Positions 34,161 through 43,501 of a DNA stretch of 64,000 nucleotides are shown here, piece by piece (positions within the stretch are counted from its first letter, which is position 1; every line of letters begins with the position of its first letter). The notes beneath the pieces are model-generated. The model was not told the DNA's origin and searched no databases. It saw only the letters and a list, made by a program, of their open reading frames with translations. The DNA is from Castanea sativa (taxonomy: Eukaryota; Streptophyta; Magnoliopsida; Fagales; Fagaceae), in NCBI RefSeq assembly GCF_040712315.1, contig NC_134013.1, positions 90,154,001 to 90,218,000 of the forward strand. The letters are read 5' to 3'. The position numbers were made by a program, and so were the translations under genes.

Positions 34161-34290
34161 CTTCTCTAGTACAACATTTCTTTTTCCAAAGTTTAGGTTG
34201 TTTCAACGCATAAAATTATCCCTAGCACAACTTTCCACTTCCAAAATATTGGTTGTTTTTAACATGTAAAAGTTTTCTTAACAATACATT
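34144..34290. repeat. ~56-bp tandem repeat, 2.5 copies
   Basis: Units start at 34144, 34200 and 34255, each beginning 'gtttcaac' or 'gtttttaac' and continuing 'ctagtacaac...ttccaaa'. Noncoding. Confidence 0.6.
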
Positions 34291-34599
34291 CGAATCACAC
34301 CCTCCTTGATTATAGGACCCCTCGCAGTTCTAACTTCTAATTCACCTCAATCATACCCTTTGTAGTTATAATTCACCTGGGATTAAACCCTTCATAATTA
34401 TAATTGATGGGATTTGTCCCATAAAATATATTTTGTATGATGATTTTAATTAATAAAAGTATTTTATATAATGAGATTGTATGATCTTTGGACATTATGC
34501 ATTCATTTGATAAATAGTGAATGAGTTACACTATATGAGATTTAGATATGTTGATAAGATTAACATACAAAAGATCTACATTGCAATTCCATAGGATTC

Positions 34600-34905
34600 T
34601 GAACGCCATAGTTGCGACAAGAGTATAAGCATAGCAAACAGAAAGTGGTTTAAGAATGCCTCAGCTTACAAGTTACAATCATATACTATCAATTGACAAG
34701 AACCAATGAGGCTGCATGAGGCAATGTGCAGTCTACTTTTGATTAGGAAACATCGCAAGTGCTCTGCAATCACATATGCCAATTGGAACAAAAATTTCAT
34801 CCAAATAACCTGGACGACTCTTGCTCCAATCCAATGCTTCCCACCAACTCCTCTCACTCTTGATCTTTCTCAAATACACTGACAAGATACTTCCTCAACC
34901 AATGG
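34600..34905 (-). pseudogene. LRR gene 3' end, relic
   Basis: The minus strand reads KIKSERSWWEAL and PGYLDEIFVPIG, the C-terminus of LRR genes 1 and 2, then 3' UTR matching 43375-43505 ('catagcaaacagaaagtggt'). Together with the downstream repeat at 33640-34160 it mirrors the 3' side of LRR gene 2. The coding match stops at about 34905, where 'ccaatgg' gives way to poly-T. Confidence 0.85.
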
Positions 34906-35405
34906 TTTTTTTTCTTTTTCTTTTTTTTTTGGGGTTTTAGTGAAAGTATATAATTTCCAAGACCATTTTCAATATGCTTTTTGTACCTTATTTTGTCAAA
35001 GATTTGTTGAATTATACAAAAAACTTGAGATGCTGCATCTTAGATATGCCATTGATTCATCCATAGGTGGGGTAGTCCTTATCTAACAAGAGAGTTCTTC
35101 CACAATATGGGATCAAAGGTGGGGATCAGGTACTACTTGTTGCTGAAGAAGGGAAGAACTTGTTGCTGGAGCTCTAAATCTTATTGGAGGAGATACTTTA
35201 TATGGGCAGCTATGGGGATGTCAGCCACAAGCTTACTATCCAAGTTTGCATTTTGAAGCATGCTATTACCAGGTTTGTATCTGATTGTTGAACCTAAATA
35301 ATCTACAATTCTCAACTCCTTACCTTCAGTTCTATAACCAGAAGAACAATCTCGAAAATTTTCCATGTTACCAAAAAGCAGCTATATCTATGATAATGTT
35401 GGACT
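34906..35405. other. No recognised gene
   Basis: Mixed-composition DNA. A 61-codon minus-strand frame at 35181-35366 has ordinary amino acid composition but I recognise no family. Confidence 0.4.
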
Positions 35406-35428
35406 ATAACTATGAACATGATAGTACA

Positions 35429-35502
35429 CATCATGTGTATTAGGGCTGCACTCCTCTTTGCTCTTGTTTCAATATAATTGTTTACTTGTCAAAAAATGAA
35501 AA
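35429..35502 (+). mobile_element. Short LINE 3' tail insertion
   Basis: A ~70-bp piece ends in 'tttcaatataattgtttact' then 'tgtcaaaaaatgaaaa', the same tail seen in the LINE at 58500-59095. It is flanked by similar 23-bp direct repeats (35406-35428 and 35503-35525, both containing 'ctatgaa' and 'gatagt'), read as a target-site duplication with several substitutions. Confidence 0.6.
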
Positions 35503-35526
35503 ATAGCTATGAATGTGATAGTGCAT

Positions 35527-35858
35527 TTTAGAACCCTTGAGCCCAGGGTGATTGTTCTCCCACTTTATCACAAAGCTCAAGCTAACCGGAAAAATCACGA
35601 CAGTATGCGTATGAGGGTTGAATATCAGGAAATTGAGTACACAAATACACATAATCCAAATTGGTAACCAGTGTTATGGTGGATGCAAGACTACATATAC
35701 ATATAGCATAGTTTTTGTGGATTAGTGGTGGTGTAGTTTCTTCTGTCACGTGCATAATATTCCAAGCGACCCTTCTTCTCTATAGGAAGCTACTTAACTT
35801 GATTTTTACTCTAATCTTTTAGACTCTTCCAATGCCCCCCTTCAACCTCTACCTCTTT

Positions 35859-35900
<42 letters not shown>

Positions 35901-36690
35901 GAGCAGTGAAATTTCAGTGTAATTAATTGTCCCTTTGTGCTGATAATATTTGTCTACATAGATTAAGTACTCTTTTTGCTGAAAGAGAAGATTTAGTATT
36001 CTTACATACATGCCTTGCGTGATTTTACAGTATCTAGTTAGTTATTCTGTTTGCAGGTCAGGTTTGTTATGAAACTCTTGCATGAGTCTGGTCCCTTTAA
36101 GGAAGGAATACAGCAGACACAGGAAAACGAGGCCTTTACTTGAAGGAAAATGTGTTTTTATACCTGTAAATGTCTTTTTCATCATTTTGTGATGATCATA
36201 GTTATGATATTTTTCTTCAAGAATCAATATTATGTAAATAGGCACATGTGACAGCAATCATTAGTGGATCGTTGTATCATATTTCTCTCCAGTAGACAAC
36301 AAGCTAGCTGAGATAACAAATGCTGGCTCTTGACTAGTTTAAACCCATGTAAATCATGCCCTGATATCTGTAAAAACTCCTGTAAATGTCTAGAGGGATT
36401 GAAAATATCCCTCATCTATCTAGAAGAAAGTTCTTTATAGAAGTTGAATAACACCCCCAGAAGTAGTGCTGATGATTCTTTTGGAGAAAAGGGAGGGTGC
36501 TTGGACAAATGCCTTTAATCATAGAAATATATGTACAAACAATGTAAACTCTTCAATAATTTTATGGCTTTCTGGGGTATTACGCAAACAGTAATAATTC
36601 CTTTCTTTAAAGAATAAATTTGAAAAATGTAAAGAAATTCATATTTTTCCTCATTGACAACTTCCAATTTCAAATTATTATTACTATGAA
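35527..36690. other. No gene seen; (CT)n microsatellite at 35862-35896
   Basis: Intergenic DNA. The CT tract at about 35862-35896 makes a spurious Arg-Glu ORF. Nothing else recognised. Confidence 0.6.
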
Positions 36691-36699
36691 TGGTGATTA

Positions 36700-36890
36700 T
36701 TCCATTCAAAGATGTACTTTGTATGAATTGTCTTCAAATATTGACTAGATAATTCCTCAACTAATGGGTTCTTAAGATTTGGGCAATTATAAAAACTCAA
36801 CCATTCTAACTTTGGTGCAATGTGTAAACCACAAGAGATATCGAATTGAGGCAGTTGAGGCTTTTGTAAATCTTTGAAAATTTCCTTCAC
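36700..36890 (-). pseudogene. Internal LRR fragment, relic
   Basis: The minus strand reads GLHIAPKLEWLSFYNCPNLK then NPLVEELSSQYLKTI, nearly identical to residues around 585-620 of LRR gene 2. It overlaps in content with the relic at 34600-34905 (both cover 'cctcaac.aatgg'), so it is a separate copy and not the other half of the same gene. Confidence 0.85.
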
Positions 36891-37242
36891 CTGCAGATTC
36901 TGCTTCTTTCTCAGTTCTCTGATGTGGCCTTCTTCTCCTTCTTTTTTACTTCTTTTCTTCTTTATGTTTTTCTACCACACTTTTGGCACTTCACCCTCTT
37001 TTTCTTGTTTTAACGGCCTGTGAATCTCAATGCAAACTTTTGAAACTTGTGGTCAGTGATGGGTAGTGAAAAAGACAAGGCTTTTTATGCTCACTTTTAC
37101 CCCATCCAAATGGTCACGTCTCACTCACGTGACCTGTGGTGTATGTTTTTTTTCCTTTTAACTTGGTAATAGTACAATTCGGATCTTTAACTCAAAAAAA
37201 AGTACATTAGTGTATATAATATAAATACTATATATTATAATA

Positions 37243-37279
<37 letters not shown>

Positions 37280-37912
37280 ACATTAGTTAAATAGTTTTTT
37301 TTTTTGTTGAAATAATTGTATACTTATTATTGTTAGGGCAAAACTTAGATATAGTACTTATGTACTGTTCCTTAGGTTTTCATTTTAAAATTCTGCCATA
37401 TGAATTTTTTCTCATAGAATGAAAGTGCATTTTTTAATTAAATAACCACATGACTAAATTTTAAGAGGAGAACCTAAGGAACAACATCTAAAGTATTATA
37501 CCTAAGTTTTATCCTTATTGTTATTATTATTATTACTATAGAATTAACAGTAACTGAAACGATACATATGTATTGATTAGTACCAAAATATATCGTTTTC
37601 TTAGCCAAATTAATATAGCTTCCAATACGAAATTAACTCTCTTGTCGCCACCACTACTACTACTACTACCGCAGCATCTCCTCTTTTTGGGATCGAGTAT
37701 TTTGAATCATATGTATGATCGACTTACTAATAAAGGCATCTTAGCTATTTTCAAGAACTAAAAGTAAACAACAACTTTTTTTGGTAAACAAAAGTAAACA
37801 ACTTCATCTCTTCCTCATCAATATGAAGAATAGAAAGCTAAACTATTTTGTCCTGCACTCTCTTTCTTGATTCTAGTGTCAAGGTTTTCAATTCTTTGAG
37901 TTTATTCTTTTA

Positions 37913-37958
<46 letters not shown>

Positions 37959-38811
37959 ATCCTCTTCGCTTTTTTTTTACCAAACCATTTCTGTGTAAGT
38001 CTTAATTTTTTATAAAAGAAAAAATTTCTAAAATATCTTTTTTTTTTTTTTTATTTCCCTACTAATTCCAGTATTGCATTATCAATACCGCATTTGTTTA
38101 TGGAATCCCCGTTCACATGTATTTTAATATTTTACATCATTTTTCTTGGAGAAGATTTTGCAAACCTTAAACATGGTGATATGATCTTTAAATTAAGCAA
38201 TAGTATAATCAAGATAGTAAAATCTCTCTTTATTTATTTTTTCTTTTATACCTGAACAAATTAGAATGTGAAAGCACTATTAGAGCATGCAAATTTTGCA
38301 ATGACACAAAAAATTCAAGATATTGGAATGTATCGAAATGTGAGAATAAAATAATAAGTTGACTTACAAAGAATACTATGAAAACCATACAGATTTGGTG
38401 CATCAAATATCTAATCAAATTGTTCATGAACTTGAAAGTTTTTGAAAAAATATATACCAAAATGAAAGATGAGAACATAGATAAATTGCTAGAAAAATAA
38501 AGAGAGGGGGGGGGGGGGTGGAGAGAGAGTAATGAAAATGGTGAAAATTGAGCTTTAATTTAAGAAGAAAGTGTAACTTGGAGAATTTAAAATAACAGTT
38601 TAATTGAAAAAGGATAACGTAATAAGAAAACGGTGAATTCATGCTGAAAATTTAAAAGACAATCAAGTTTTTTTTTTTTTTTTTTATTTTTTTTATAGGA
38701 AGACATTGTAATCAGATTTTTGATGATGAAGATAATAATAAATGACGAAATTAAGATATATTAAAAAAAAGGAGAAATTTCAAATCAAGGAACCGTTTAA
38801 TTTTAGGTGAA
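36891..38811. other. Intergenic with TA microsatellites
   Basis: (TA)n runs at about 37247-37275 and 37917-37956, a G-run near 38508 and poly-T tracts. Small ORFs are low-complexity. No gene supported. Confidence 0.6.
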
Positions 38812-39300
38812 TTAGAATTTGGAATTATTTTTAAGATTTATTTAAATTAATATTATTAAAAAAAGTTGTCCGTCAAACCAATTGATAACTTCAATATTTA
38901 TAATGACTTTAACATTTGGTGAACGGTTCTTTTGTTTTGTATTCTCCTTTTGTAAAATTTTTTTTTTTTTTTTGAGAAGAAAAATAATATCAATTGATTG
39001 AGCAAAACCACTGACCCAGTCACCATTGTGGTTCCCAAGGAAAATAATAATGCCGCTTTCTCATGTGGTCTAAGGAAGAATCATTAGTGGTGTGTTTAAA
39101 ATAGTTGGTGCTGGGCTCAATCCAACTGGCCCAAAGATATCTACCCCCATATTATAACTTGTGTTATATTGCTTTCACATTATCACATATAATTAAACTT
39201 GAGTTCCATTTAAGATTTACAAAGATCATCTTACCAACAATAAAATAAATGGTCAAGACCTATAAATTTATTTGTCTCATTGAATGATCAAGATCCATGA
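38812..39300. repeat. Duplicated segment A (LINE-containing)
   Basis: Two blocks match segment B: 38820-38935 against 39568-39665 ('taatgactttaacatttggt') and 38985-39300 against 40210-40570 ('caccattgtggttccca', 'atggtcaagacctataaatt'). Segment A lacks ~530 bp of LINE RNase H body that segment B holds. Confidence 0.75.
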
Positions 39301-39567
39301 ATTAACTTATTTTGTCAAATATGTTTTCAATACTTTTTTTTTTTTTAGAGACAGAAATGTTTTCAATACTTAGAGAACACATTATAAGCCTTAAAAGAGT
39401 ATATTTTTCTCTTGTGCGAAACCCTATGAATGTGTCACACTGGAAAACACAGATTAGAGAGTTCTCAATAGTGAGAAATTGAATTAAGAAGTTGAGCATA
39501 GTAAATATGATCATTTAGACATATAAATCATGTCGAACCTTGTATATTCTTCTGCTTTCTTTACTTG

Positions 39568-40570
39568 CTTCCTAAGATTTATTTAAATTAATATTATTAA
39601 AAAATTTGTCCTTCAAATCAATTGATAACTTCAATATTTATAATGACTTTAACATTTGGTGAGCATTTTTTTTTTTTTTGTATAATAACAATATTCGACT
39701 AAAGATTTGTTATGAAAATGCCATGAGCATAACATTTTATTTATCATACAACACAAAGAATTTTTTTCTTAAAAAAATTGTTATTTTTTTGGGTTAATGT
39801 TATATGGCATGGATAAAGAGGAAAAACTACAAATTCAACGCCATAGATATACATAACCTAAAGCATCTTGTTTAAGTAACAACAAAATATTAAAAGGAGA
39901 GGCATCAAAAATAACAAAGTCTTCTCCAAGATTAGTGACACTCCTTGCTAGAGCATCAACCACACCATTTGCTTCCCTGTAGCTGTAATGCTTTACTTGG
40001 TTCTGGGGGGATCCTACATTCCTCCTCAGAAGGGCCCTGCAATCATCAACCATAGGAGATATGGATCTAGAGGTGTTGGTTCCTCTATTTATCTAATTAA
40101 CAATCAAGGAAGCATCCATTTCAATTTCAACTGAGGAGAGGTGAAGTTGAATGCAAAGATTTAGGCCATCTCTAAGCACCCACAGTTCTGCAACCATGCT
40201 AGTGGCAATACCAATTGATTGGGCAAAACCACTGACCTAGTCACCATTGTGGTTCCTAATAATGCTATCTCCTCCAACTCTCCTCAGGTTGCCTAGCGCA
40301 GAGCCATTAGTGTTTTGTTTGAAAATTGAAACAGTTGGTGTTAGGCTTGATTTAACTGGCCCGAAGGTCTCTCCCCAATATTATTAAACTGGGGTTGCTT
40401 TAACATATATATATGATCAATCTTGAGTTCCATTTAAGAATTTACGAAGATCATCTTATCAACAATAAAATAAATGGTCAAGACCTATAAATTTATTTGT
40501 CTCAAATAATATATGAGGTTTACCAAGAATGTTTGTCTCATTGAATGATCGAGACCAAAAATTAAACCAC
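39568..40570. repeat. Duplicated segment B (LINE-containing)
   Basis: The counterpart of 38812-39300, including the fuller LINE RNase H relic at 39833-40330. Confidence 0.75.
39833..40330 (-). pseudogene. LINE RNase H (RVT_3) relic
   Basis: The minus strand reads NGSALGNLRRVGGDSIIRNH, IATSMVAELWVLRDGLNLCI, VEIEMDASLIVN, then VDDCRALLRR, KHYSYREANGVVDALARSVT and NLGEDFVIFD. These are the plant LINE RNase H motifs in order, including the AELWALRxGL helix, an E-D/A strand and the HxxREAN-DALA end. At least two in-frame stops. No RT part is present. Confidence 0.85.
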
Positions 40571-40734
40571 TTATTTAACATTGAAATGTAAAGATTTTAA
40601 GAAATTTATGTTGGAGTTACATTATGTTAATATTTCTCTGCATTTGCTTAATAAGGTGAGACTTCATGGAATAAGGATCCTCTGAAGTTCATAAATTTAC
40701 TCTTAAAAACGTATTTCAAAACTCTGGCACTGAT

Positions 40735-41090
40735 AAATAGATTCTATTAGATCGACTAGAGTCTCCACAATCCCTTCAAAATCAACAGATGTGGTAGGAT
40801 TGACCAAAATCTCCACAATTCCTTCAAATTCAATAGATACAAGAGGAAGCTAGAAAAGCCTTTTCATGTTATTAGTAAAGCGGTAACATGCCCTTTATTG
40901 AAGCTTGCACAGGGGCACTCACATTTTTTGGCTGCTTCATATCATTCTGCCATTCTGGTAATGGATTGACTAGAGTCTCCACAATTCCTTCATAGGATTG
41001 ACTAAAGTCTCCACAATTCCTTCAAAATGCATAAGATAAACAAGAGTCTCCAAAATTCCAAGAATTTCCAAAATATTTGGTATTGATCAT
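40735..41090. repeat. Segmental repeat copy 2 (CTCCACAATTCC units)
   Basis: Collinear with 33640-34160. Holds at least five versions of the 'gactaaagtctccacaattc' unit (near 40753, 40808, 40975, 41008 and 41045). It lies downstream of LRR gene 2 as copy 1 lies downstream of the LRR relic at 34600, so both belong to one segmental duplication. Confidence 0.8.
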
Positions 41091-41179
41091 AGTGCAAAAA
41101 GTGACCAAATTCCATCTTTGACTGAAATTATTAGTGTTCTACCACTGTTTGATAAATAATTAATGATTTACCACCTTTT

Positions 41180-41525
41180 TAAAACTTGAGTTTTACATGT
41201 AACAGGGCAAAATTTGCCAGATAACATGATTTTAAAAAAATTTTAGGAAACCAACACACCGATGAAACTATTTTGCAAGTTAGATTGTTTTTGGAACTTG
41301 AGTTTGGGTTGGAAGTCGAGTTTGTCAAACTCAAGTTCCATTCAATATTGATGTATAGTGCTTGGAACTCTAGTTTGTCAAACTTGAGTTTCAGCCCAAA
41401 CTCGAGTTCCAAAAACAGTCCAACTTACAAAATAGTTTCAAACACATGCTATGTACCAAATTTTTTTCTAAAAAGCTACTATTCAGCAAATTTTGCTTGT
41501 AACTTGAATTTCAAAAACTCAAATT
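41180..41525. repeat. Foldback element, ~340 bp
   Basis: Imperfect inverted repeat centred near 41352. Outer arms 'gcaaaatttgc' / 'gcaaattttgc', then 'aaactattttgcaagtt' / 'aacttacaaaatagttt', then 'ggaacttgagtttgggtt' against 'cccaaactcgagttcc'. Two mirror-image small ORFs on opposite strands (41179-41412 and 41273-41545) are by-products. A non-autonomous transposon or MITE is likely. Confidence 0.8.
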
Positions 41526-41552
41526 CCATAAAAAAATGCTGCTGACCTGTGT

Positions 41553-41823
41553 TTGTCTAAAAAACTTTAACAATAAACAATATCCTCTATACATCTATTG
41601 AGCACTATTCACTCAATACACCAAATAAGAATCATATTTTATGCACACATTGAGAAGGATGGGTTGAAAAATATATATTTAAGGAAAAAGAAATAATATT
41701 AAAACATAATAGAGATAGAGTACTGAGATTGATGTAATTATCTGTAAATAATATATTAGCTCAACTAAAAAAAGTGAGTTTTTAAGACTAAATTCAGCTA
41801 AAAACCTACTTAGGCTGATGTGA

Positions 41824-41897
<74 letters not shown>

Positions 41898-42747
41898 TTT
41901 AGCAAGTGTGGTCACAACAACCTTGTTCGTTAAAGAGGAAGAACTGGATGCCCATACGTACAACTAGATGGATGGGTGACAATTTCTGTGAGTGGTTTTT
42001 TTTCTAATTTTGTTGTCTGTTTGGTTACAAGCGAAATTGAAATTGGAAAAATGAGAGATAGAAAAGAACGAAAAAATAAAATAAAATACTAACATGACAT
42101 ATAAATGGCCACTAAGCTACTGAGGTTCTTCTTTAAAAAAAAAAAAAAAATTTAAAAAATCTACAAAGGTGGCCATTTTATGTAAAGTATTTTCTATACT
42201 GATGATAGGACTCATAAACACTCCATTACACAGGGCAGCAATTTTTATGCATCATATGATAGCAGAAGGTGAATTTTTTTTTTTTAATAAGAAAAGTGTA
42301 ACATTTAAACAATTAAACGTGCTAAAAAAGCCAATAATTTAATTGGGACTACTAATTTGTTAAGAAGCAAAATGATTAAATGAAATCAGCCATAAAAAGT
42401 TGAGAATCATAGCAAAAATTTCTCTCTCTCTCTCTGAGTATTCACATCAGCCTCTGTAGGCTTTTAGCCAAATCTAGTATAAGAAACTCACTTTTATTAG
42501 TTTAGCTAATTTATTATACACAGCCAAATTTAGTCTAAAAACCTCACTATTATTGGTTTAACTAATCTACAATTACATCAACTTTAATACTTTATCACTA
42601 TTCTGTTTTAATATTATTTCTTTTTCCTTAAATATATTTTTTTAACCCATCATTCTCAAAGTGAATTAAGAATTTTATTTGGTGTATTGAGTAAACAGTA
42701 CTCCACATAGATGTGAGGACGTTGTTTATTAAGTTTTTGAGACAAAA
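41553..42747. repeat. 1.2-kb structure with ~300-bp inverted arms
   Basis: Left arm 41553-41836 is the inverted copy of right arm 42430-42747. Shared blocks include 'ttaatattatttctttttcc', 'ttatttggtgtattgagt' and 'attcacatcagcct' (in the arm orientation). The spacer carries a long GA microsatellite (41829-41895) and unrelated DNA. Either two head-to-head copies of one MITE or a foldback transposon. No coding domain in it. Confidence 0.75.
41829..41895. repeat. (GA)n microsatellite, ~66 bp
   Basis: Near-perfect GA run at the inner edge of the left inverted arm. It yields a spurious Ser-Leu ORF on minus. Confidence 0.95.
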
Positions 42748-43501
42748 TATTGAGATTGATGTATTGAAATTTTGGTGAGTTGAGCTTTTTTTTGTTGATT
42801 AAATGTTAGTTTAGTTAGGCTGACGGGAATGCTCTGAGCTCAGCATAGACTTTCAACCTAGCTAAAGAAATGTGACAATAGAATTCAAAGATAATTTTTG
42901 GTAAAAGGCCTGTAACATCCAAGAAACTAACATCCGTGAAACAAAACAACAGAATCGTTTATAATCCATTAAATAAATTGATCGGAAAAGATTACTCATG
43001 TTAGGCCATTAGCACATACAACAGTTTTGACCATTTAACCATGATAGAATTCTGGTTCCAATAAAAAATGAAGGGCTCACAATTACAGACAGACAACCAA
43101 CGCTAATGGACTACATTAGTCTAGAGCTTTACGTATCCAACTTTGTAGGATTCCAGAATGGACTTTCCCCACATGTTCATGAGCTCGGATTTCATAAGCA
43201 TTTTGCGTTTGGAGTATCAGAAATCTAAAAACACATTAATCTTTTTTTTTCATTTTTTTTTTACAAATGTCTGTTGGAAAAAAGCCCCAACAGCAGCATG
43301 AGAAAGATACATCAGACTAGAAGGGCTATATACAATGTAAGTAAGGTCTCATCGCCATAGCAGCTACAAGGGTATAAGAATAGCAAACAGAAAGTGGTCT
43401 AAGGATGCCTCAGTTTTCACACATTATCATTGACATTGAAACATTGAGTTTGCCTAAGGCAATGCACAGACTAATTTTTTATTAGGGAACATTTCAGGTG
43501 C
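42748..43501 (-). other. 3' flank of LRR gene 2
   Basis: 43190-43501 is shared with the displaced flank of LRR gene 1 (9880-10087) and with the LRR relic flank (34600-34770), so it is probably the ancestral 3' UTR or terminator region of this subfamily. No gene is seen. Confidence 0.65.

Noticed and set aside
34600..36890. Single LRR pseudogene split by a 1.8-kb insertion
   Set aside because: The two LRR pieces overlap in content, so they must be two separate copies.
41679..41963. Minus-strand ORF with Leu-Ser repeats that looks like a signal peptide
   Set aside because: Produced by the (GA)n microsatellite inside an inverted-repeat structure.
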